Positions 1 to 8,622 are shown, counted from the first letter of the stretch. The stretch is 34,490 bases of DNA from Muribaculaceae bacterium (GCA_009775125.1 VSPD01000030.1:1-34490), one strand, 5' to 3'. The notes: generated by a model from the letters alone, not told the origin. A program made the numbers and translations.

Positions 1-78
1 AACGATACATGATTAATTTCTGTAGACCTGCGGCTTAACATATCAATACATTAATTTATTTTTACGATATACTTAATC

Positions 79-786
79 ATGGCAAAATACAATCGAATCC
101 TTCTCAAACTCTCCGGTGAGTCGCTCATGGGCCATCAGGGCTATGGCATCGACACCGAACGCCTTGGCCAGTATGCCGAGCAAATCGCTCGCGTGGCGCA
201 ATCGGGCGTGCAGGTAGCTATCGTGATTGGCGGCGGCAACATCTTCCGCGGCCTCCAAGGCGCCTCGCGCGGTTTCGACCGCGTGACCGGCGACCAGATG
301 GGCATGCTCGCCACCGTAATCAACTCCCTCGCCCTCGGCTCAGCCCTCTCGGGCATCGGCCAGCCCGCTCGCGTGTTCACGGCCATCAACATGTACCCCG
401 TCGGCGACTACTACTCCAACCGCCGAGCCATCGAGGCCATGGAAGCCGGCGAAGTGGCTATCATAGCCGGAGGCACAGGCAACCCCTTCTTCACAACCGA
501 TACCGGAGCCGCCCTCCGCGCCGTTGAAATCCGTGCCGACGTAATGCTCAAAGGCACGCGTGTCGACGGCATCTACACCGCCGACCCCGAAAAAGACCCC
601 TCGGCCGAGAAATTCACCGAAATCACCTACGACGAAGTGTACTCGCGCGGCCTCAAAGTGATGGACCTCACCGCCACCGCCCTCTGCAAGGAAAACTCGA
701 TGCCCATCGTAGTATTCGACATGGACACCCCAGGCAACCTTGCCCGCGTCCTTGCCGGCGACCCCATCGGCACCCTCGTCTATTAA
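79..786 (+). CDS. pyrH: UMP kinase
   Basis: Uridylate kinase of the bacterial amino-acid-kinase family, which makes UDP from UMP and ATP in cytoplasmic pyrimidine synthesis. The 235 residues match the usual length of about 235-240. Visible motifs are KLSGE at 10-14, the glycine-rich GGGN at 51-54, the UMP-binding GDQMGMLAT at 71-79 and the TGNPFFTTDT segment at 133-142 with the conserved Asp141. The start is supported by the typical MAKYNRILLKLSGE N-terminus. There is no Shine-Dalgarno sequence and no TAnnTTTG box in the 78 bases upstream, so the promoter probably lies outside the window. The gene is convergent with the large minus-strand gene ending at 1275; the 488 bases between hold only repeats and hairpins. 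The identification is secure. Confidence 0.98.
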   Translation: MAKYNRILLKLSGESLMGHQGYGIDTERLGQYAEQIARVAQSGVQVAIVIGGGNIFRGLQGASRGFDRVTGDQMGMLATVINSLALGSALSGIGQPARVFTAINMYPVGDYYSNRRAIEAMEAGEVAIIAGGTGNPFFTTDTGAALRAVEIRADVMLKGTRVDGIYTADPEKDPSAEKFTEITYDEVYSRGLKVMDLTATALCKENSMPIVVFDMDTPGNLARVLAGDPIGTLVY

Positions 787-789
787 TAT

Positions 790-851
790 AGGAACATAAG
801 CCTCCGGCTTGTGTAAAAGCATCCATCAGGAACATAAGCCTCCGGCTTGTG
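790..851. repeat. Two exact 24-bp direct repeats with internal palindrome
   Basis: The same 24 bases occur at 790-813 and 828-851, separated by 14 bases. Each contains the short palindrome AAGCC-tcc-GGCTT. They belong to the palindromic family also seen at 1016-1046, 8623-8645, 8663-8686 and, as a variant, 17176-17199. The first copy starts four bases after the pyrH stop and may act as a 3' stabiliser or weak terminator. Confidence 0.85.
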
Positions 852-854
852 ATA

Positions 855-899
855 ATGACAAAGCGGCGCGCCCCACCGGGACGCGCCGCCTTTATAGTA
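855..899. repeat. GC-rich hairpin repeat, copy 1
   Basis: The arms GCGGCGCG (862-869) and CGCGCCGC (882-889) form a perfect stem followed by TTTATAGTA. A near-identical direct copy lies at 1217-1262. It could act as a factor-independent terminator for pyrH, but the T-tract is poor. Confidence 0.75.
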
Positions 900-1015
900 G
901 TTTGCCCGACAGGAGCATAATCTAACGGGTGGAATTCCCGAACTTGCGTTATTATGGGCACAAGCCGTAATTACGGTGCATTATTATTTAACTGGCAGGG
1001 AGTGAATCCACCCGG

Positions 1016-1046
1016 TAGGAACACAATCCGGAGGATTGTGTTCCTA
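1016..1046. repeat. Perfect 14-bp inverted repeat with 3-base loop
   Basis: The arms at 1016-1029 and 1033-1046 are exact reverse complements around a GGA loop. It resembles the GGAACACAAGCC palindromes elsewhere in the window, with AATCC in place of AAGCC in both arms, so both sides have changed together. Confidence 0.85.
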
Positions 1047-1063
1047 CATAATTGATTCAAAAT

Positions 1064-1165
1064 AATTTGTGAAATCCGCGAAATTTGTGTAATTTGTGGT
1101 AAAAAAAGAGCGCGACCGCGCTCCGGGGTACACAAATTTCACATATTGCACGAATTTCACAAATT
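1064..1165. repeat. Large stem-loop built of AATTTGTGn 9-mers
   Basis: The arm at 1064-1099 is four units of a 9-base motif (AATTTGTGA and variants). The segment at 1130-1165 is its reverse complement at roughly 30 of 36 positions. The roughly 30-base loop holds a GC-rich palindrome (GAGCGCG-ac-CGCGCTC, about 1108-1123). No coding potential is evident. Confidence 0.75.
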
Positions 1166-1216
1166 TATTTCCGAATCGCTACGCGATTCTATGCACCGCA
1201 TTTTCGGCTTTTGATT

Positions 1217-1262
1217 ATGACAAAGCGGCGCGCCCCACCCGGGACGCGCCGCCGTTATAGTA
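1217..1262. repeat. GC-rich hairpin repeat, copy 2
   Basis: Direct copy of the element at 855-899, with one extra C in the loop and one substitution after the stem. It ends 13 bases short of the stop codon of the minus-strand gene at 1275, so it is well placed to mark that transcript's 3' end. Read on the minus strand it is followed only by TTTGTCA, not a full T-tract. Confidence 0.75.
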
Positions 1263-1274
1263 TTGTTGGATTAT

Positions 1275-4200
1275 TTATCGGATTGCAACCATGGTGGAGG
1301 CTACCGGAGTCTTTACGATATATACCCCCGCGGGAAGCTCGGTCGTGATATTGCCGCAGGCGGTGTGGGCGGAATACACTGTCCGGCCGTCGACGCTGTA
1401 TATCGTGACACAGCCCGGCGCGGTGGCCACGTCGACTCGGCGGCCGTCGACGGTAATGCGTTCTGCCGCGTCGCCAACGCTGCCGATTCCCGACATGTCG
1501 ACTGAGAATTCAGCAGTGGTCATCTCGGTAAGGCCCGAGGCGAAACGCGATTTCACGCCTGCCGTGTGCCTTCCTTCGCTCAGGTTTTGAAGCAGATATT
1601 GTGTTTCTGCTGTGGTGGCGGTCATGGAGCCGTCGAGATATACCTCATACGATATGGGGCTGCCCGCTTTTCTTGCAGGAGCATTGTCGGGGCCGGGGGC
1701 CGGAATCTTGTCGACCGCGCCAATGAAGATATCGTCGAGCGCGATATAATATTTGTCGGCAGAAATATAATTCAGGGCCACATATTTTGCTCCGCCGGGG
1801 ATATTGACAATGAATTGTTTCCATATCTCGTCATCGACCGTAATCGGATCTCCGACCCATTCGAAATCTTCGGCGTTGTTGCCGGAGGTTGAATAGCCGA
1901 CGCGCAGTGTCTCGGGATAGCGGCTGTAATAGCAGCGGGCCCAGAAACTTATTGCGAAATCAACCGGCATGTTGAGTTCCGGGGAAATGATGAAGTCGTT
2001 GTTTGGCTCGCCGTTGTTGGTAGCCCACGACACCAGCACGCGTTCGCCGCTGTGCGCGTTCATAAAGTCGTTGTCGACCATGCTGTAATCGGTCTTTGAG
2101 GGATTAAGCACGATAAACGCCATCTTTTCGTACATATTGGGGAATTCATAGTTGGGTGATGAATATGTGCGGCAGTCATCTCCGTCGATATAGGTCCAGC
2201 CTGTTTCGCCGGGAGAGTTTATCGTCCAGTCTTCGTGGCCTTCGAAGTCGTCGAATATGCCATCCACCACGTTCCAGCGCAGCAGTCGCTCTGTCGGCGT
2301 GTCGGTTTCTTCCACAAGCAGGTTGGCCGGAGCTTGCGTGGTCTCTGTAAGGGCGAGTTCGCCTGAATAGTCGGCCGCGCCGCTCGCTTCAATGTCTTTT
2401 TCGACGGTGGCGTAGCCTTTCTTGGCGCAGGTCACGCGATATGAGCCTTCCCATACGGAGGCGAATGTCGCTGTGCCGTCGGCAGCCACCTCAGTCGTGT
2501 AGCTGTTGGAGTTGCCGATGCCCGTGAGCGTCACCGTGGCTCCCTCGGCGGTTTCTCCGGGGGTGTCGGTGGTGACAGAGAGGACGATATCGGTGGTGAG
2601 CAGACGCGGCACCATCGGCGAGAATGACGCAAATGAGCTGTGGCCGTCGGAGTACACGGCTTTCACTGCATATACATAGCGGCCTTTTTCTACATTTGCC
2701 CAATCGGTGTCGGTAAAGGCGCACGTCTCGACGGGCGTGTCGGTGAGGCGAACCCACTTGTCGACCGACAGCCGGTCGGTCTCTGCCATGCGGAACACAT
2801 CGTATTTGGCATCGGCATCGGCGGCGCGGCTGCGTGCGGCAAGACGTGGCGCGCCATAGGGCAGGCCTTCGGCCCGGAGGGTAAGGTTGCCGTAGAAGGC
2901 GGAGGTTCCGCCGGGCAGTTCAGACATGAATGGTTCTGTGCGGTAGTCGTGCGTGAACACCATTTTGTCTCCCTTGAAGTCATCGTCGGAGCTTCCGTCC
3001 ATGCACAGGCGGGCATCGCCGCGTAGAGTAAAGAGCGCGCCGCGAGGAGCTATAATCGGGTGACGGAACACACATTCCATCCAGTCGTAGTTGCTGCTCT
3101 CCAAATTGTTTTCTTCATATAAGATATGATTGGTGGGGCGTCCGTTTTCGTCGAGATCGAACACTATCACGTCAACATCGGCTCCGCTCTGCGCCGAGTT
3201 CCATACGTTCCATTGCATTGAGGTGAACACAGCCGGGGTGTCGTATATCACCCCAACGGCCGTGTAGTCGGTAACGACCGACATTTCCATGCTGAATACC
3301 ATGTTGTCGGTGCCGTCGTCGTAGCGGAAGGTGGCGGTGCGGTCGACGGGGGCGTCCCATGTGAGGTCAACCTTCATACGGTCGTAGGTATCGGCCACAT
3401 TGTCGGGAGCGATGAGTTTTTCTTTCAGCGTGATAGCGTCTGCGGTGTTTGTCTCGGCTATTTCACCCACGGCGACAGAAGCCGGCTCGTAATTGATGCA
3501 GTGGGCATCGAGAATATATTCGCCTTTGCGGTATATGCCGTCGATCGTGTAGTTGCCGTCGCGGTCGGTCACTGCGTTATATTCGGCATATCCATGCAGG
3601 TAGATGCTTGCGTCCGGCAGTCCGTGGCCGTCTTTGCCGAAAACGCGGCCGGAGACGGTGCCTTTGTCATATTCAGTGAGCGGGATTGTCACTTCTTTGT
3701 TTTCAAGTTCGGCAAACGTGAGGTCGAGAGTCTGCGGTTCGAAGCCAAACAGCGACACGGTCACGGGATAGGTTCCGGCCTCAATCTCAACCACCTCGAT
3801 ACGTCCGTTCTCATCAGTTGTATATATTGTCTTTTCCTCGCCAAACTCAACGGCAGCTCCGGCAAGCGGCGCGGTGCCGTCGGTGACTGTGGCGTTGAGG
3901 GTTGCCGCGTGGTTTTCCTCAACTTTAAAGTTTGCTATGTGCAGGGTCGGATAGCCGGGTTCCCATTTGGCATGTATACCTATGTTGTAGGTGCCGGTCT
4001 CGGTGATTTCGGGCAGATATACATAGTTGGTCTCGGCTTCGAACCATTCTGTTTTGGCATTTTTGAGCACGTTTTGCTGAGCCTCCGGCGTGTTGCCGCG
4101 TCCAAACGTTATTTCATATGTCGGAGCGTAGCTTGGCACGAGACACCAGTCGTCGTAAATCACCTTGTAAGATTTTCCTGCTTCGAGTTGTATCGGAGGA

Positions 4201-5732
4201 GAAATGAGCCAGTCGTCGGCGGCGCGCCGGCTGCCGCCAAATTTCATGTAATTGCCTTTTTGCGACGACGCCACTCTTTGCCACACGGCTCCGTCTTCAT
4301 TGGCATCTGTTATGGACCACATGAGAATCTCGTCGTCGGAGTCGAATCCGGCAGCAAAAGGTATGTTCATATGGTTGCCTATCACAGTGGGAGCCGACTC
4401 TGTGGCCGTGCTGCTGCCTTTTGCGTTGGCGGCGGTTATTTCGTAGCGGTACACGCCCATTGCGCCGACTTGATCGGTGCATGATGTCTGTTTTGTCGCG
4501 GATGCTGCGGTTACGTCGCCGGGGCGGCGTACCACGGTGTATGTCATGGTTGACACATCGACATATCCGCCCTGCGCTCCTGTCGTGACGGCGTCCCAGC
4601 TGATTGTCACATTATTGCCGTCCGGAATTAGAGTTAAGGATGCCGGCGCGGAGGGAATATCTTCGCCGACAAAGGTTTTCACCGTGGCCGGAAGTCCGTT
4701 GCCGGCTGTATTTGCGGCGTACAGCTTAAAGGTGTGGAAGCCTTCCTCCACTTGTGTGTCGCACACTATTGCCGCTCCGGGCAAAAGCGCGGACTCCTCG
4801 GCGGTAAGGGTCTTGATTGGCGTGCCGTCACATTCTATTGTCACGGAGGTTATCTCGGCGAGGACACTGCCGCCGGCCGTCTCCGCAGGGAGGGTGAGGC
4901 GGAACGACACCGAAGTGTCGTGGGCAGAGTTATCCACAGTGATTTTTGTCACTTCGCCGGGCGCGTTGTCGTCGGCAAGGGAGAACGGAATATACAGGCC
5001 GGTCATCTCGCCGCCTGTGCCGAGGGAGCTTATGCGGGTAGATGCTCCGGAAGAGGGATTGATTGTGTAGAAGCCGCTGTTATAAGACGAACACGATGCC
5101 CAATAGAGGGTTTCTGTCGAGTGGTCGAATTCCATCGACTGCATGTAGTCTATGTCGTAGTCGGTGAAGCCTACGCTGCTGAATTGCTCCGACGGCTTGT
5201 CAAATTTATAAAGATAACCGTCGCTGCACAGCGAATAGATGTCGCCGTCGTAACTGCAAGCGAGGGTCATAAGCCATTTGCCGGCCACGTCTGTTGTCGA
5301 CAGTACGGAGCCGTCGGCCACATTCACCTCGCAGAGCATGGTCGAGTTGCCGCCGTAGTGTGTAATACCCCATAGTTTCTTGTCGGCGTAGTCGTAGGTC
5401 ATGTCTACATAGAGCGGGGCGTCGTCGCCGCAGGTGGCGAGCGGGGTAAGTTCGCCGGTGTTCACATCGAGTGTGTTCCAGGCTTTCGCTATTGGACCCG
5501 GTGTGTAGGTCTGGGCATAATAGATTCCCTTTGCCATGGCTCCTGCGCTTACGGCGTCGGTCGCGCTGATTGTCGTGGGTTGAGAGGCATTATCCAAAGG
5601 AAAACTGTGCCATCCCACCGGCAGGTACTCGTCGCTGATGATGAAACCCATTGCAGTTTTTGGCGCGGTGCTCTCGGCAGAGGCAACGCTCCAGATCAGG
5701 GCTGCGACAAAAATCGGAATGATTCTTTTCAT
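1275..5732 (-). CDS. Large modular secreted protein, probable T9SS cargo
   Basis: A 1485-residue secreted protein with a Sec signal peptide (about 1-19, ending SVASA). Residues about 20-250 look like a beta-propeller-like region. Next come two fibronectin-III-like domains (about 252-452), a choice-of-anchor-J/MAM-like jelly roll (about 454-605, with DDWLISPPIQL), two carboxypeptidase-regulatory-like domains (about 609-690 and 690-775, with TVSGRVFGKDGHGLPDASI), a further Fn3-like part (about 780), another regulatory-like domain (about 1044-1120) and a second jelly roll (about 1157-1330, with NDFIISPELNMP). The last 60 residues resemble a type A T9SS sorting domain (VTIYSVDGRTVY, then LPAGVYIVKT). 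No catalytic motif is seen, so adhesion or glycan binding at the cell surface is the inference. It has its own promoter and follows the TPR/AraC regulator gene. Confidence 0.85.
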   Translation of the reverse strand: MKRIIPIFVAALIWSVASAESTAPKTAMGFIISDEYLPVGWHSFPLDNASQPTTISATDAVSAGAMAKGIYYAQTYTPGPIAKAWNTLDVNTGELTPLATCGDDAPLYVDMTYDYADKKLWGITHYGGNSTMLCEVNVADGSVLSTTDVAGKWLMTLACSYDGDIYSLCSDGYLYKFDKPSEQFSSVGFTDYDIDYMQSMEFDHSTETLYWASCSSYNSGFYTINPSSGASTRISSLGTGGEMTGLYIPFSLADDNAPGEVTKITVDNSAHDTSVSFRLTLPAETAGGSVLAEITSVTIECDGTPIKTLTAEESALLPGAAIVCDTQVEEGFHTFKLYAANTAGNGLPATVKTFVGEDIPSAPASLTLIPDGNNVTISWDAVTTGAQGGYVDVSTMTYTVVRRPGDVTAASATKQTSCTDQVGAMGVYRYEITAANAKGSSTATESAPTVIGNHMNIPFAAGFDSDDEILMWSITDANEDGAVWQRVASSQKGNYMKFGGSRRAADDWLISPPIQLEAGKSYKVIYDDWCLVPSYAPTYEITFGRGNTPEAQQNVLKNAKTEWFEAETNYVYLPEITETGTYNIGIHAKWEPGYPTLHIANFKVEENHAATLNATVTDGTAPLAGAAVEFGEEKTIYTTDENGRIEVVEIEAGTYPVTVSLFGFEPQTLDLTFAELENKEVTIPLTEYDKGTVSGRVFGKDGHGLPDASIYLHGYAEYNAVTDRDGNYTIDGIYRKGEYILDAHCINYEPASVAVGEIAETNTADAITLKEKLIAPDNVADTYDRMKVDLTWDAPVDRTATFRYDDGTDNMVFSMEMSVVTDYTAVGVIYDTPAVFTSMQWNVWNSAQSGADVDVIVFDLDENGRPTNHILYEENNLESSNYDWMECVFRHPIIAPRGALFTLRGDARLCMDGSSDDDFKGDKMVFTHDYRTEPFMSELPGGTSAFYGNLTLRAEGLPYGAPRLAARSRAADADAKYDVFRMAETDRLSVDKWVRLTDTPVETCAFTDTDWANVEKGRYVYAVKAVYSDGHSSFASFSPMVPRLLTTDIVLSVTTDTPGETAEGATVTLTGIGNSNSYTTEVAADGTATFASVWEGSYRVTCAKKGYATVEKDIEASGAADYSGELALTETTQAPANLLVEETDTPTERLLRWNVVDGIFDDFEGHEDWTINSPGETGWTYIDGDDCRTYSSPNYEFPNMYEKMAFIVLNPSKTDYSMVDNDFMNAHSGERVLVSWATNNGEPNNDFIISPELNMPVDFAISFWARCYYSRYPETLRVGYSTSGNNAEDFEWVGDPITVDDEIWKQFIVNIPGGAKYVALNYISADKYYIALDDIFIGAVDKIPAPGPDNAPARKAGSPISYEVYLDGSMTATTAETQYLLQNLSEGRHTAGVKSRFASGLTEMTTAEFSVDMSGIGSVGDAAERITVDGRRVDVATAPGCVTIYSVDGRTVYSAHTACGNITTELPAGVYIVKTPVASTMVAIR

Positions 5733-5766
5733 AGGTAATGAGGTTGGATTAGTGTATTCATATCCG

Positions 5767-5799
5767 CAAATATAAAATATCGGCTACTTTGCGGCAAAA
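5767..5799 (-). promoter_or_regulatory. Promoter of the 1485-residue gene
   Basis: On the minus strand, TTTTG at 5799-5795 (-33) and TATATTTG at 5774-5767 (-7) are separated by 20 bases, matching the Bacteroidota sigma-ABfr consensus. The predicted start near 5763 gives a leader of about 30 nucleotides. The promoter lies in the gap after the regulator gene, so the large gene can be transcribed on its own. Confidence 0.75.
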
Positions 5800-5842
5800 C
5801 AAAGTATTACGCTTTCGACAAATTGCTGAATACACAAAATAA

Positions 5843-7510
5843 TTATATGTCTTTGGCTATGTTTTTGTACATCGACGGGGTCATTCCCACCTCGTTCTGG
5901 AAGGTTTTGTAGAAAGTCGACAGCGAGCTGAACCCAAGGTCTGTGCTCAGCGCTTTGAGTGGATAGTCGGCAGACTCGGCGTCGGAAAGCACACGCAGCG
6001 CGTGGCGGATTCGGTAGCCGTTTACAAATTGCGGATAGCTTTTCCCGGTGTATGTCTTGATAATTTGTGTGAGATATGTACGGTTGGTGCCGAGCATCTC
6101 CGCAACCCTGTCGCGTGTGAGGTGGCTGTCGGTATATATTTTTTCCTCCTCCATAAGCCGGCACAGGTTGGCGTATATCTCGTCGGTCCTTTCTTCACGT
6201 GGCATCGACGCCGCTTTTTCACACTCCATTTCTTCCCGTTGGCGTATCACGATTTTTTTGTAGAGACGGCGCAGCTTTTGATAGTGCCATGTCAGGATAA
6301 TGAGAATCAACAGCACGGAGCAAAGCGACACAACGAGCACGGCGTTGCGGTTGCGCTCGTTTGCAAGCATCAGCCGGCTCAGGTCGGCCTCCCGCTCGCG
6401 TTTGTCGATGTCGTATTGCACTCTGAGCTCGTTTACCGACTGTCGTTCCTGCGCGTCGAATATCGAGTCGCAACGGATTTTGTAGAGTTTGTATGCTTCG
6501 AGAGCCATGCGGTAGTCGCCGGCTCTTTCTCTGTTTTGAGATTTTAATTCGTAAAGTTCGGCAAGTGATGATTTTGTCGACAGGCTGTCGCATGCACGCA
6601 AGCCCTTCTGTATCATGGCGTCGGAGCGGGATATGTTGCCGCTGCGGGCGTAGATTTTGGCATAGCAGAGGTAAATCTCGGGCAAGTTGGAGGCCTGGGC
6701 GCGGTCGGCGGCAGTCAGGGCCTTGTCGAGCCATAGCTCGGCCTCGTCATATCGCCCCATGTCGAATAGGATGGATCCGCGCAAGCGGTACAACGCGCTT
6801 TCTTCATCCTGATGCCCGTATTTTTTGAGCACGTCGTTGGCTATTTCCACATTTTCCATGGCGCGGTCGTTGTCGCCGGTAATGCGGTAAAGGTTGGCGC
6901 ATTGATATGCTCCGGAGAAAATCATCTGAGGGTTGTCGTTGGCGAGCCCCCACTGATAGCAGCTGCGGGCATATTTTAACCCTTCCGGGTCTTTGCGGAT
7001 GCAGGCTATCTCCGCCAGATTGCATTCTACGAGGGCCTGCCTGAATCCGTCGCCGATTTTCACGGCATATTCAAGGCTTTTGAAAAAATGCCGCTGGGCC
7101 AGGGCCGGATTTATGCGTGTGTCGGCTTGATATATTCCGTAGCCGTTGTGAATTTGCATCAGCAGGGTGTCGTTGTCGAGAGCCGTGGCATATGCAAGTG
7201 CGCTGTCGAGTTGGGCCTTGCCGTCTTCGGGTTTGCCGGACACAACGTTCGACAGCCCTTGATAGTAAAGGGCATAGCCCATGTAGTAGTTGTCGTTTTC
7301 GGCTTTTGCCATATCGAGCATCCGTTCCGACAATATCAACGCGCGAAGATGTTCCGACCGTTGCGTGGCCTCCTGGCAGGCTTGTTTGAGCCTTGCCATC
7401 TCCTCTTTGTGGCCGGGAGGGGCTGCGTGGGCCGAGGCTGTGCATGCTGCCGGGGCTACAATCAGTATCAGCAGCCCGACGATGGAGAGAAGGGCGGGGT
7501 GAGGGCGCAT
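5843..7510 (-). CDS. Membrane-anchored TPR / AraC-family transcriptional regulator
   Basis: A 555-residue protein. The start at 7510 is preferred over an upstream ATG at 7558 because it gives a clean N-terminal signal/anchor (MRPHPALLSIVGLLILIV) and falls one base after the stop of the SGNH gene; the upstream start overlaps that gene by 47 bases. Residues about 35-350 are TPR-like helical repeats, such as a segment with GRYDEAELWLDKAL. A coiled-coil-like stretch leads to a transmembrane helix (about 390-410, NAVLVVSLCSVLLILIILTW) and a basic linker. An AraC helix-turn-helix domain follows (about 453-555), with RDRVAEMLGTNRTYLTQII and the signature LGFSSLSTFYKTFQNEVGMTP. The inferred topology is periplasmic sensor and cytoplasmic DNA binding. 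The promoter of the 1485-residue gene lies just downstream, making that gene a plausible target. Confidence 0.88.
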   Translation of the reverse strand: MRPHPALLSIVGLLILIVAPAACTASAHAAPPGHKEEMARLKQACQEATQRSEHLRALILSERMLDMAKAENDNYYMGYALYYQGLSNVVSGKPEDGKAQLDSALAYATALDNDTLLMQIHNGYGIYQADTRINPALAQRHFFKSLEYAVKIGDGFRQALVECNLAEIACIRKDPEGLKYARSCYQWGLANDNPQMIFSGAYQCANLYRITGDNDRAMENVEIANDVLKKYGHQDEESALYRLRGSILFDMGRYDEAELWLDKALTAADRAQASNLPEIYLCYAKIYARSGNISRSDAMIQKGLRACDSLSTKSSLAELYELKSQNRERAGDYRMALEAYKLYKIRCDSIFDAQERQSVNELRVQYDIDKREREADLSRLMLANERNRNAVLVVSLCSVLLILIILTWHYQKLRRLYKKIVIRQREEMECEKAASMPREERTDEIYANLCRLMEEEKIYTDSHLTRDRVAEMLGTNRTYLTQIIKTYTGKSYPQFVNGYRIRHALRVLSDAESADYPLKALSTDLGFSSLSTFYKTFQNEVGMTPSMYKNIAKDI

Positions 7511-7511
7511 C

Positions 7512-8615
7512 TTATTGGCTAAGGATTTGGCGGAGGAGGGGTAGGAGGTGGTCGGCATAGTGGCGGAAGCCGAGGTCGGTGAGGTGGATGCCGTCGACGG
7601 TGCCGTCGTCCTCGATGCCGTCCATGTCTTTCGACGTGAGGTAGTAGAGGTTGTCGGGGTTTTCTTCTTTGAGGCGGAGGTAGTTTTTGTGGAAAGCCTC
7701 GTTCTTTTCAGGAAGATAGGCGCCGAAATAGGAGTCGTAGCGCGCGTAAGGGTAGATAGGGCCTTCTACCATCACGATGGGTACTTCGGGACGCGCCGTG
7801 CGCAGGATTTTGACAAAATCGTAGGTGAGGGTGTCGCACATCATCTTGGTGCAGTTGGGCACGGGGTCGATGATATAGGCGGCCACGTCGGGAATCCGGG
7901 CCATGGCGCGTGCCATAGAGGCATCCATCTTGCCTTCGCCGGAGAAGCCGAGGTTGACGACCTCGCGGTTGAGCTCGCGCGATATTATGTTTGTGGCTGC
8001 GTTGCCTGTGCGCGAGGCGCATCCGCCTTGCATTATAGATGTGCCGTAGGCCACGATGCGTCCGCGCGGCGCGATAAGTTCGGGGCGTCCGGCAGTGATT
8101 GTGGCGCCGGAGTCGACTTTCACCCACAGGTCCTCCACGCCGTCGTAGAGCGGAAGATATATCATGTATTCGTGGGGTTTGCCGTCGAGACGCTCTACAT
8201 ACTGCGCCTCGCAGATGCGATCCTCGGCATTGTTGACGCGTGGCCGGTTGGTGTTGACATGACGCCATGCGGAGTCGCCTTCGAAGATATAGAGGTCGGT
8301 GCCCTTGGTGCCGGTGTCGGCCATGTGGAGCATATGGAAGTCGGAGCGAAGGATATATTTCACGCCTATGCGCCGGGAGTCGGTGGCAAAGCGCACGGCG
8401 ATGCCGGCCGAGCATTGGGCGCGGTCCCACAGGTCGGGGCGCACGCTGTCGGCGAGCGACGCAGGGATTCGGGAATAGAAACGGCCCGTATCGTCGAAGC
8501 CTTTGTTGATAACGCGCAGGTCTTTTGCATCGACATATTGCCATGCAGGATTGTTTTCGGCCACGGCGGTGGCTGCCGTGCAAAGGAGAGAGAGTGCTAA
8601 AATGAGTTTTTTCAT
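7512..8615 (-). CDS. Exported SGNH/GDSL-family hydrolase
   Basis: A 367-residue protein with a Sec signal peptide (MKKLILALSLLCTAATAVAE), so periplasmic or surface. Residues about 20-180 form the beta-rich N-terminal domain common in Bacteroidales SGNH hydrolases. The hydrolase domain follows: block I is AYGTSIMQGG with Ser193 as probable nucleophile, block II is the glycine in GFSGEGKMD, and block V is DGIHLTDLGF with Asp341 and His344 completing the triad. Block III lacks the usual GxND; IIDPVPNC occupies that place, as in the carbohydrate-esterase-like branch. Deacylation of a glycan or similar ester is the likely role; the substrate is unknown. The stop codon is one base from the start of the TPR/AraC gene, so the two are probably cotranscribed. 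No TAnnTTTG box is visible upstream. Confidence 0.88.
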   Translation of the reverse strand: MKKLILALSLLCTAATAVAENNPAWQYVDAKDLRVINKGFDDTGRFYSRIPASLADSVRPDLWDRAQCSAGIAVRFATDSRRIGVKYILRSDFHMLHMADTGTKGTDLYIFEGDSAWRHVNTNRPRVNNAEDRICEAQYVERLDGKPHEYMIYLPLYDGVEDLWVKVDSGATITAGRPELIAPRGRIVAYGTSIMQGGCASRTGNAATNIISRELNREVVNLGFSGEGKMDASMARAMARIPDVAAYIIDPVPNCTKMMCDTLTYDFVKILRTARPEVPIVMVEGPIYPYARYDSYFGAYLPEKNEAFHKNYLRLKEENPDNLYYLTSKDMDGIEDDGTVDGIHLTDLGFRHYADHLLPLLRQILSQ

Positions 8616-8622
8616 GGTTGTG

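Larger units (their letters stand above)
787..1274. repeat. Gene-free interval packed with palindromic repeats
   Basis: This 488-base gap between the convergent 3' ends of pyrH and the 1485-residue gene holds no credible gene. It contains two exact 24-bp direct repeats (790-813, 828-851), a GC-rich hairpin present twice (855-899, 1217-1262), a CCGTAATTACGG palindrome near 966, a perfect 14-bp inverted repeat (1016-1046), a roughly 100-bp stem-loop of 9-mers (1064-1165), a GAGCGCG/CGCGCTC palindrome inside its loop, and an AATCGC/GCGATT palindrome near 1174 that recurs at 12374. Some hairpins may terminate transcription from either side, but none has a long T-tract. Confidence 0.8.

Noticed and set aside
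1..78. Promoter for pyrH in the left-edge sequence
   Set aside because: AT-rich but with no TAnnTTTG box on the plus strand; the gene may be read from an upstream promoter outside the window.
7511..7558. Upstream ATG (7558) for the TPR/AraC gene
   Set aside because: It would overlap the SGNH gene and bury the signal/anchor segment; the ATG at 7510 is one base past the SGNH stop.
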